Source of the DNA: Luteolibacter sp041170385
GTDB lineage: Bacteria > Verrucomicrobiota > Verrucomicrobiia > Verrucomicrobiales > Akkermansiaceae
Length of the DNA stretch: 64,000 nucleotides
Direction of reading: 5' to 3'
Assembly (NCBI GenBank): GCA_041170385.1
Contig: JBEAZA010000038.1
Coordinates: forward strand, 40,001-104,000
Part shown: in pieces, positions 28,801 to 35,196 of the stretch
How positions within the stretch are numbered: the stretch's first letter is position 1
Layout of the letters: every line of letters begins with the position of its first letter
The notes under the pieces: model-generated
Databases searched by the model: none
The model's input: only the letters and a program-made list of their open reading frames with translations
What the model was told of the DNA's origin: nothing
Position numbers and translations under genes: made by a program

Positions 28801-29089
28801 TCAGAGCGGTTTGTCCGCCAAGCGTGGGAAGCAACGCGTCGGGTTTCTCGCGGATGATGATTTTTTCAACCAATTCCGGTGTGATCGGCTCGATGTAGGT
28901 TCGGTGCGCGAACTCCGGATCGGTCATGATCGTAGCGGGATTGGAGTTCACCAGAATGACCTCGTATCCTTCCTCTTTGAGAGCTTTGCAGGCTTGGACT
29001 CCGGAGTAGTCGAATTCACAGCCTTGGCCGATCACGATTGGGCCGGAGCCGATGACAAGAATTTTACGGATCGAGGTGTCTTTAGGCAT
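25895..29089 (-). CDS. carB: Carbamoyl-phosphate synthase large subunit
   Basis: At 1064 residues this is the full-length large subunit that makes carbamoyl phosphate for pyrimidine and arginine synthesis. It contains two homologous ATP-grasp halves. Each starts with a KILVIGSGPIVIGQGCEFDY-type loop, the second being IILGGGPNRIGQGIEFDYC near residue 552. The C-terminal MGS-like allosteric domain follows from about residue 935 (FFSVADRDKERAIDVARGLHELGFRIVSTGGT). The small subunit carA is not in the window. pyrF (41 kb) and argF/argD (61 kb), which also use or follow on from its product, lie on the same strand. Confidence 0.97.
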   Translation of the reverse strand: MPKDTSIRKILVIGSGPIVIGQGCEFDYSGVQACKALKEEGYEVILVNSNPATIMTDPEFAHRTYIEPITPELVEKIIIREKPDALLPTLGGQTALNTSMSLFKAGTLEKHGVRMIGANAEAIDKGEDRHLFKEAMQKIGLDMPRSGIAHTMEEAREVAEEIGTFPLIVRPAFTLGGQGGGIAYNREEFEEIVHRGLDLSPVSEVLIDESLLGWKEFEMEVMRDRADNCVVICSIENLDPMGVHTGDSITVAPIQTLTDREYQIMRDASFAVIREIGVETGGSNIQFATDPKTGRMIVIEMNPRVSRSSALASKATGFPIAKIAAKLAVGYTLDELPNDITRETPASFEPTIDYVVTKIPRFTFEKFPTANPVLTTSMKSVGEAMSIGRTFKESMQKCLRSLETGRWGFGFDDKDAQSPAKEEITRKLRIPNAERIFWLQTAFVNGWTLDEVHAATAIDPWFLRHLEQIAKEGQDLANLDLRKAKKLGFSDRQIAKAKGVGEDAVRNARKLQNIIPTYRLVDTCAAEFEAYTPYFYSTYGDENEARQSDKKKIIILGGGPNRIGQGIEFDYCCVHAAFALKELGYETIMVNSNPETVSTDYDTSDKLFFEPLTLEDVLNICDQEKPYGVIVQFGGQTPLNLAADLERHGVPIIGTSPKSIEQAEDRKFFSALLDKLGLKQAEAGTATNEAEAIAVANRIGYPVLVRPSFVLGGRAMMIVYSDKELSTYMREAVTASPERPVLVDRFLDNATEIDVDCISDGETSVVGAIMQHIEQAGIHSGDSACVIPAFSISDNIKTQIEKAAKDLARELEVRGLMNIQFAVKDDELYVIEVNPRASRTVPFVSKATGVSLAKLAAKIMVGEKLKDMGYTETIIPPHFSVKEAVFPWNRFPGIDIVLGPEMKSTGEVMGIDSDWGMAYAKSQISAFNPLPKQGTVFFSVADRDKERAIDVARGLHELGFRIVSTGGTLAKLAEAGIPADRVYKVLEEARPNVIDMMKNNEIHFLINTPATHESRADEILIRSTAIAQKISYATNMAAAEAAVKAIRSLKERELTVKCLQEYHA

Positions 29090-29190
29090 GTTGTGCGGGC
29101 GAGTTGGTTAAACTTTCAGGGGTGTGACAGGGGAACGCCGGATTGTAAAGGCGAGTTGCGTGCCGAACCGCAGAAAATGCGCATGCTCCC

Positions 29191-30060
29191 CTAGGATAGC
29201 TCGGCCAGGCGGGTATTGTAGTGGATCGAGCGCTGGAGGGCCGCCATCACATCGATCAGACCTGCCAATTCCCGGCAAACTTTCCGGCACTCCGGATCGG
29301 TCTTGGAGTGACGGCTCATGAAGCGGCCGATTTCAAGGTAGAGCTGCCTCATTTGGGTGGAGATGATGTTGAGCTCCGCCCGTCTGAGGGAAATCTGTTG
29401 ATTGGCATCACCAATGCCTTGTGAGGATTCGATCACTTTCGACCTTCCGTGGATTTTCTGATCTGCGATCTCTTCCTCAATATCACGAAGCTCCGAACCG
29501 AGCGCGGCCATGTCCTGGGCATTCGCCAGTTTTTCTCGCTGGATGGCTTCCATCGCCACTTTCAATTCTTCCAGGCGCTCCGTGGTTCTGCTGATTTCGG
29601 TTGCCTTGTCGGGTTCGCCGCGGAGTACTTCCAAGGTAACGTTCAGCCCCTTGAGCTTCCGTTGGGCTTCGCTGGCTTTGTTCGAGATGCGGTCCCGTAT
29701 CCGGGTAAGCTGATCCATTTTCGAAATGATCTCCACACGCTGTTTGGCGAGTTCCTTGATCGGGGTATGGACGCTCTCCAAAACCACCGCTCGTATTTCT
29801 TGGTTTTCATTGAGCTTGTTCTGGAATTGTTGGATTTCCCCGCTAATCCGCTGGAAATCCTGATTCAATTTTTTCAGGTTCCAATATTCCATCGAGATTT
29901 CCTCAATCTGATCCACCTTTTGCCAAATGGCTTCGCCGAGGAAGGTCTGGGCCTCCTTGAGAAGCATGGACTCGCTTGAGACCTCTCCGACACGCACATT
30001 TTTCCTCGCGTATCCGAAATAGATCGCCAGGCGTAGGAAGAGGTATTTGGAGGCGGTCAT
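29191..30060 (-). CDS. Coiled-coil protein of unknown function
   Basis: I cannot assign a family. The 289-residue protein has a basic, slightly hydrophobic N-terminus (YLFLRLAIYFGYARKN), and residues about 40-230 are dominated by heptad-like, Glu/Gln/Lys-rich helices that predict long coiled coils. There is no signal peptide or membrane segment, so it is probably cytoplasmic. It begins 6 bp after acs and ends 101 bp before carB, suggesting co-transcription with acs. A cytoskeletal or scaffold role is possible but unsupported. Confidence 0.65.
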   Translation of the reverse strand: MTASKYLFLRLAIYFGYARKNVRVGEVSSESMLLKEAQTFLGEAIWQKVDQIEEISMEYWNLKKLNQDFQRISGEIQQFQNKLNENQEIRAVVLESVHTPIKELAKQRVEIISKMDQLTRIRDRISNKASEAQRKLKGLNVTLEVLRGEPDKATEISRTTERLEELKVAMEAIQREKLANAQDMAALGSELRDIEEEIADQKIHGRSKVIESSQGIGDANQQISLRRAELNIISTQMRQLYLEIGRFMSRHSKTDPECRKVCRELAGLIDVMAALQRSIHYNTRLAELS

Positions 30061-30066
30061 GGAATA

Positions 30067-32037
30067 TTATGTTTTCACCAACGTTCGCAGATGGTCGATC
30101 ACCCCCATGTCCTCGAGAGTGGTCACGCTGCCGGAAATGGTGCCGGTGGTCACAAGCTCCTTGAGGAGGCGGCGGATGATCTTGCCTGAACGCGTTTTGG
30201 GCAGTGCCGGAGTGAAATAGACATCATCGGGTTTGGCGATGGCCCCGATGACCCGGCCGACATGATTGCGGAGTTCGTTTTCGAGATCAGGTGTCGCCGA
30301 GAACCCGAGTTTCAACGTGACAAACGAGGCAACGGCTTGGCCTTTGAGATCGTGAGGGCGACCGACAACCGCAGCTTCCGCAACGGCTGGGTGGGCGACA
30401 AGGGCGGATTCGATTTCAGCGGTACCGAGGCGGTGTCCGGAGACGTTCAGCACATCATCGAGACGGCCGATGATCCAGAAATTCCCTTTTTTGTCGCGCC
30501 GTGCCCCATCACCCGCTGTATAAATGCCGGGATAATCGGAAAAATACGTTTTTTTGAATCGGGCTTTGTCCCCGAAGATGGTGCGGGTCATGGACGGCCA
30601 TGGCTTGCGAATCACAAGCCGGCCATCGACGTTCGGCGGGCATTCGTTTCCGGCATCGTCAAGAATCGCCGCATCGATTCCGAAGAACGGGCGTGTGGCG
30701 GTTCCCGGGACGCAGGGAGTGGCTCCCGGAATGGGCGAAATCAGGATGGCCCCGGTTTCGGTTTGCCACCAGGTATCGACAATCGGGCAGCGGCCGCCTC
30801 CAATTTTTTCATGATACCAGTGCCATGCTTCGGGATTGATGGGTTCCCCTACCGAACCTAACAGCCGCAAGGACGAGAGATCATGTTTTTCGACAAACCC
30901 ATCACCTGCCTTGATGAAAGCCCGGATCGCTGTGGGTGCGGTGTAGAAAATGGTCACACGGTGTTCCTCGATCATTTTCCAGAAGCGGCCGAAATCAGGC
31001 TCGTTGGGAGCCCCTTCATACATGACTTGGGTGGCACCGTTGGCCAGCGGTCCGTATACGATGTAGGAGTGGCCGGTGATCCAGCCGACATCAGCGGTGC
31101 ACCAGTAGACATCCTCATCTCGCATGTCGAAGATGTATTTGCAGGTCGAGTAGGTGCCGGTGAGGTAACCGCCGGAAGTATGGAGGATGCCTTTGGGTTT
31201 TCCGGTGGAGCCGGAGGTGTAGAGAATGAAGAGGGGATGCTCGGAATCGAACCCTTTCGGCTCGTGTTTCGCGGAGGCTTTGGACATTTCCTCGTGCCAC
31301 CAATGGTCGCGTTTTGCCTGCATGGAAACCGTGTTGCCCGTGCGTTTCACGACAAGGATGGTTTTGACCTTGTTGTATGTTTTCAGGGCTTCATCGACCA
31401 CAGGTTTGAGCGGGACAACTTTGCCGCGACGCCATCCACCGTCGGCGGTGATGATGGTGGTGGCACCGGAATCTTCCAAGCGATCAAGGATGGCCTCGGA
31501 GGCGAATCCACCGAACACCACGCTGTGGACCGCGCCGATACGCGCGCAGGCAAGCATGGCAATGGCGGCCTCGGGAATCATCGGCATGTAGATGAGCACC
31601 CGGTCGTTGGCTTTCACACCACGCGCGATGAGGACGTTGGCGCATTGGCAGACTTCGCGGTGGAGTTGGGCGTAAGTGATGGTGCGTGTGTCCCCGGGTT
31701 CGCCCTCCCAGATGATTGCGGCCTTGTTGGCACGCGTACCATTGGCGTGGCGATCCACACAGTTTTCCGCAACATTGATTTTGCCTCCCACAAACCATTT
31801 GGCATCGGGGCATTTCCAATCAAGGACCTTGGAAAACGGTTTCTGCCATTGGAGCTCTTTGGCCTCAGCTGCCCAGAATTTCTCGGGGTGCTTGATCGAG
31901 GATTGGTATAGCTTTTCATACGCAGCCATGGAACCGATTCTGGCGTTTTTGGAGAACTCCTTCGACGGCTTGTAGGTAGCGGTCAATGCGGCGCTGTGAT
32001 CGGGTGTTGCCTTGGATGCGGATTTTTTCGAACTCAT
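30067..32037 (-). CDS. acs: Acetyl-CoA synthetase
   Basis: A 656-residue AMP-forming acetate:CoA ligase. The P-loop-like motif YTSGSTGKPKG is intact. The adenylation region DTWWQTETGAI contains the conserved Trp-Trp pocket of true acetyl-CoA synthetases. The C-terminal hinge and catalytic lysine lie in TRSGKIIRRLLKE near residue 620, the lysine that is acetylated for regulation in other bacteria. Length is normal for Acs. The coiled-coil gene follows 6 bp downstream. Confidence 0.95.
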   Translation of the reverse strand: MSSKKSASKATPDHSAALTATYKPSKEFSKNARIGSMAAYEKLYQSSIKHPEKFWAAEAKELQWQKPFSKVLDWKCPDAKWFVGGKINVAENCVDRHANGTRANKAAIIWEGEPGDTRTITYAQLHREVCQCANVLIARGVKANDRVLIYMPMIPEAAIAMLACARIGAVHSVVFGGFASEAILDRLEDSGATTIITADGGWRRGKVVPLKPVVDEALKTYNKVKTILVVKRTGNTVSMQAKRDHWWHEEMSKASAKHEPKGFDSEHPLFILYTSGSTGKPKGILHTSGGYLTGTYSTCKYIFDMRDEDVYWCTADVGWITGHSYIVYGPLANGATQVMYEGAPNEPDFGRFWKMIEEHRVTIFYTAPTAIRAFIKAGDGFVEKHDLSSLRLLGSVGEPINPEAWHWYHEKIGGGRCPIVDTWWQTETGAILISPIPGATPCVPGTATRPFFGIDAAILDDAGNECPPNVDGRLVIRKPWPSMTRTIFGDKARFKKTYFSDYPGIYTAGDGARRDKKGNFWIIGRLDDVLNVSGHRLGTAEIESALVAHPAVAEAAVVGRPHDLKGQAVASFVTLKLGFSATPDLENELRNHVGRVIGAIAKPDDVYFTPALPKTRSGKIIRRLLKELVTTGTISGSVTTLEDMGVIDHLRTLVKT

Positions 32038-32357
32038 GATTTGGACTGGGGATACAGACTAAAGAGCAGAATTCCGGACGGCAATGCCAGAGTGAAATGC
32101 GCTCCCGGAGAAGAAATTCATGTTATCGGGAATGCGGAGCGACGAATCGGCGGATTTCCTGGCCTCCCCCCGTCCAGACGCCGATGTTCAACTTTCGGTT
32201 CAGGACTCCATGATCGGGCTGGAAATCCGCCGTACACGGTGCGGATTGCCATAAGAATTGCGGGGTATTCCGGGTCCGGACCATCGCGACGGATTTGAAG
32301 ATTGGCACGTTTTCCCTTTCCACGCGGTCACCAAACGCTTTGAATGCTCCACCTGTG
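32038..32357 (+). other. Intergenic region between divergent acs and the I78-like gene
   Basis: The 320 bases between the acs start (minus) and the lipoprotein start (plus) contain no frame with family character. It should hold the promoters for both directions. I could not place a convincing -35/-10 pair or regulator site by eye. Confidence 0.4.
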
Positions 32358-32684
32358 ATGAAATGGTTGTTTCTTCCCCTTCCCGCCCTCTCCTGGTATC
32401 TGGTTTCGTGCAATCCCGAGAAGCGCGATCCCCACGGATCCAGCTCCCCGGATGTAACCACGGCGAATCAGACTCCTGCGGCTCCCTCGTTCGATGTCAA
32501 AAACCCGAATTCGCTGATCGGCCAAAACCTTGAGGATGTGCGACCAGCTCTGGAGGCGGCTGAAATCCGCTTCCGGATCATTGAAAAGGACGGAGAGCCG
32601 ATGATCATGACGATGGATTACGCTCCGGAACGTCTGAATTTCAAAATCAAGAACGGAGTAATCATCGAGGTGGCGAAAGGTTGA
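32358..32684 (+). CDS. I78-like peptidase-inhibitor lipoprotein
   Basis: Starting at the ATG at 32358 gives a 108-residue protein with a lipoprotein-type signal (residues 1-18, LVSC). After a low-complexity linker the mature part begins NPNSLIGQNLEDVRP, and the C-terminal MTMDYAPERLNFKIKNGVIIEVAKG is close to the conserved ending of I78 inhibitors, where the TMDYRPDRLN-type segment forms the core. I78 proteins inhibit serine proteases such as subtilisin and elastase in the periplasm. The typical terminal Cys-Gly is absent. It is convergent with the ABC ATPase, 4 bp apart. Confidence 0.65.
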   Translation: MKWLFLPLPALSWYLVSCNPEKRDPHGSSSPDVTTANQTPAAPSFDVKNPNSLIGQNLEDVRPALEAAEIRFRIIEKDGEPMIMTMDYAPERLNFKIKNGVIIEVAKG

Positions 32685-32688
32685 ACGT

Positions 32689-33486
32689 TCAGGCCATCTT
32701 GAGCTTCGGAATCGAGGCGAGGAGACGCCGCGTGTATTCGTGTTTGGGGAAATGGAAGATCTCGCTTGCAGGGCCGACCTCAACGATTTTCCCACGATAC
32801 ATGACCGCGATCCGGTCGGCGATATAATGAACCACTCCGAGATCATGCGAGATAAACACCATGGTCAGGCCGAGACGTTGCTGCAGATCTTTGAGGAGAT
32901 TGAGTATCTGGGACTGGATGGAAACGTCGAGAGCCGAGACCGGTTCGTCGGCGATGATCAGTTTCGGCTCGGGTGCAAGGGCGCGGGCAATGGCAATGCG
33001 TTGGCGTTGCCCGCCCGAAAATTCATGAGGGTATCGCTTCATCTGACTCGCCTCAAGGCCGACAGTAGACATCAGTCCGGTGACTTTATGTTCCAACTCC
33101 GCCCCTTTCAAATCTCGGTGGCGTTGGCGAATCGCCTCGGCGAGGGTGGAAAAAACCGTCATGCGCGGATTGAGCGACGCATAGGGATCCTGAAAAACCA
33201 TCTGAAAATCAAGCCTCCGCCTGCGCATTTCGGAATGACTCAGTGCCGAAAGGTTTTCGCCATTGAGTTTGATGGAACCTGCAGTGGGCTCGATGAGCTG
33301 CATGAGCATCCGCGACAGGGTCGATTTCCCGCAACCTGATTCACCCACCAGACCCAGGATCTCGCCTTTTTCGATTTCCAGAGAGACCCCATCGACCGCT
33401 TTGACGATTTCTTTACCGGAGGAAAGCAACCCGCCGGCTGTTTTTACGAAATGCTTTTCAAGATGTTCAATCTCCAGATAGGCCAT
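32689..33486 (-). CDS. Peptide-type ABC transporter ATP-binding protein (OppF/DppF-like), orphan
   Basis: A 265-residue ABC ATPase with Walker A GESGCGKST at 48-56, signature FSGGQRQR near 155, Walker B LIIADEP, and H-loop ISHD. The N-terminal KEIVKAVDGVSL and the C-terminal EHPKHEYTRRLLASIPKL-like ending are typical of the oligopeptide/dipeptide (OppF/DppF) subfamily, including the extra C-terminal region. No permease, partner ATPase or binding protein lies beside it, so it must work with components encoded elsewhere. Substrate unknown. Confidence 0.85.
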   Translation of the reverse strand: MAYLEIEHLEKHFVKTAGGLLSSGKEIVKAVDGVSLEIEKGEILGLVGESGCGKSTLSRMLMQLIEPTAGSIKLNGENLSALSHSEMRRRRLDFQMVFQDPYASLNPRMTVFSTLAEAIRQRHRDLKGAELEHKVTGLMSTVGLEASQMKRYPHEFSGGQRQRIAIARALAPEPKLIIADEPVSALDVSIQSQILNLLKDLQQRLGLTMVFISHDLGVVHYIADRIAVMYRGKIVEVGPASEIFHFPKHEYTRRLLASIPKLKMA

Positions 33487-33715
33487 GCAACTGAATCAAG
33501 CAGGTGCGTGGTCCATCCGCAATCAAGTTCGTGAATCCAGGGACATCAAGCATATGCGAAGTTGCCGTTTTTGAACCCAGATCCGCTTGAATCGCGACGC
33601 CATGCGGAGGATGCGCCGCTCACCAGCATGACCCGCCCGGTCTGATTTGACCCCAGCGGAAATTTCGCACGCATCCTGCGTCACCGGCGGTTTTGCAGCG
33701 CGAACTTAGGATCGG

Positions 33716-34411
33716 CTACTTCACCTTGTTTTCCGCAAGCAGCAGCTTGATCTCCTTGGCGTTGAGGATGGCCCAGCGGCCGGTTTCAAGATCGCCAAGC
33801 CAGAGGTTGCCGATGCGGACGCGCAGCAGCTTGGTCACTTGGTAACCAAGTGCCTCGAACATCACCCGAATCTGACGTTTCGCACCATGGTCAAGGACGA
33901 CCTTGATGCGGCGGGCAGAAATCCGCTCAATCTGCTTGGCCTTGAGTTTGCCTTCATTCGTGTAAACCCCGGCAAGAAATTGATCGAGGTGAGAGTTTTC
34001 AAAGGCTTGGTTTGCAGTCACGAGATATTCTTTCTCTACCGATTTTGACGGATGCATGAGCTGTTGAGAGAGATCGCCGTCGTTGGTAAGGATCAGCATG
34101 CCCTCGGAATCCGTGTCCAGACGCCCTACATGGTGAAGTGATTGGAAAGAGGCAGGCAACATGTCGTAAATGGTTTGCCGACCCAGCTCATCGCTGCGGG
34201 TACAGACATAACCGCGCGGTTTGTGAAACATGACGACCAGCTCCTCTTTCGGGAAAACCCGTTTGCCATCGACGCGCACGCTGTCAGTTTCTGTAATGCG
34301 CGTGGCGAGATTGATACAAGGCGACCCGTTGATCTCGACCCTGCCGGAAAGAATCAATTCATCGCACGCGCGACGTGATCCAACCCCACATGAGGCGAGG
34401 TATTTGTTCAT
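33716..34411 (-). CDS. rluB: RsuA/RluB family rRNA pseudouridine synthase
   Basis: The 231-residue protein starts with an S4 RNA-binding domain (MNKYLASCGVGSRRACDELI) and continues with the pseudouridine synthase domain. The catalytic Asp is in GRLDTDSEGMLILTNDG. Spacing and length fit RsuA/RluB/RluE enzymes that modify 23S or 16S rRNA; RluB is the most likely but not certain. Longer in-frame starts exist at 34429 and 34435, but 34411 has a strong Shine-Dalgarno at the right distance. The small basic protein gene lies 79 bp upstream in the same direction. Confidence 0.85.
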   Translation of the reverse strand: MNKYLASCGVGSRRACDELILSGRVEINGSPCINLATRITETDSVRVDGKRVFPKEELVVMFHKPRGYVCTRSDELGRQTIYDMLPASFQSLHHVGRLDTDSEGMLILTNDGDLSQQLMHPSKSVEKEYLVTANQAFENSHLDQFLAGVYTNEGKLKAKQIERISARRIKVVLDHGAKRQIRVMFEALGYQVTKLLRVRIGNLWLGDLETGRWAILNAKEIKLLLAENKVK

Positions 34412-34416
34412 TCTTA

Positions 34417-34423
34417 CTCCCTC
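34417..34423 (-). promoter_or_regulatory. Shine-Dalgarno deciding the start of the pseudouridine synthase
   Basis: On the minus strand the sequence GAGGGAG sits 5 bases before the ATG at 34411. It overlaps the first codons of the longer alternative frame, which supports the shorter start. Confidence 0.7.
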
Positions 34424-34490
34424 GGACATGATCATTGGATAATTTCCGTGGATGACCCACGGAGGGTGGGAGTGGCCACAGGCCGAAGGG

Positions 34491-34646
34491 TCAGCCCTCG
34501 TGCTTGGTCTTGGGAAGGCCGATCGGGGATTTGCCCTGTTTCCATTCGCCGCGCTCCTTGAGAAGCTTCACACGCTCGAAACGTTTGAGGACGGAGCGTT
34601 TGCCGCCGACGGTGGCGTTTGATTTGAGTGAATTGTGCTTGGACAT
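34491..34646 (-). CDS. Chlamydiae/Verrucomicrobia small basic protein
   Basis: The 51-residue protein starts MSKHNSLKSNATVGGKRSVLKRFERV and ends in a basic tail. This matches the small basic protein family (TIGR04137) found in Chlamydiae and Verrucomicrobia, a lineage-specific ribosome- or RNA-associated candidate. A longer in-frame start at 34718 would add 24 residues without family character. The gene lies 79 bp upstream of the rRNA pseudouridine synthase on the same strand, which fits a ribosome-related role. That link is inference. Confidence 0.85.
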   Translation of the reverse strand: MSKHNSLKSNATVGGKRSVLKRFERVKLLKERGEWKQGKSPIGLPKTKHEG

Positions 34647-35196
34647 CTTGAAGCGTGGTTGGTCGGTTGGGGGGCGGAAGCTATGGTGCTTTGATCCCAG
34701 TGGCAATGCGAAAATCATCTATTTTTTAAAAAAATCCAACGGCTGGATTCCATCGACCCCGACGGAAGTTACGGGCCTTCGAGATCATTTCTCCCTCAAG
34801 GTTCCGGCATCATGCCGGAAAAACCCAGAATCCGTCGTCATTTCATGCAATACGGCCTCTTCTGCGGCAGGTCATCCCTGCTCGAATGACGGCTTCACGC
34901 AGATCAGGAAAGTGGCGATCCTGTGGCAGATGATCCGCACCTGATCGATCAGATCCGTCCCTTTTTTAAGAAAAAACACAAGCTCCGACCGGGCGAGTGA
35001 CTCACAAGCCTCGATGCGACCGGGCAAACTTTTGCCAAATCACGCCAAATCCCTTCATGCCATGGCCAGAGACCCGCTCAAACAATCCATGTCCTGGCCA
35101 CGACATGGATTGTTTGAGCGGAGGAACCGATGCATCGAAAAAATTCATCATTGATAGATCGCCAAAACGGGAAAAATGGCTTAAGCGTGACGATTG
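34647..35196. other. 550-bp non-coding region with a perfect inverted repeat
   Basis: No gene with family character occurs on either strand here. The region contains a perfect 19-bp inverted repeat at 35075-35120, described separately. It should also hold the promoter of the small basic protein (minus) and of the DUF1800 gene (plus). Confidence 0.55.
35075..35120. repeat. Perfect 19-bp inverted repeat with 8-base loop
   Basis: The left arm at 35075-35093 reads CGCTCAAACAATCCATGTC, and its exact reverse complement occupies 35102-35120. Eight bases, CTGGCCAC, separate them. No T-tract follows on either strand, so a simple Rho-independent terminator is unlikely. It lies 77 bp upstream of the DUF1800 start and could be a 5' leader hairpin, an operator, or the remnant of a small mobile repeat. 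Confidence 0.9.

Noticed and set aside
28301..29194. 297-residue open frame opposite carB
   Set aside because: It is fully within the antisense of carB and has no domain character; long antisense frames are usual in GC-rich genes.
30883..31911. 342-residue open frame opposite acs
   Set aside because: It is antisense to acs and low in hydrophobic core patterns; no family motif is seen.
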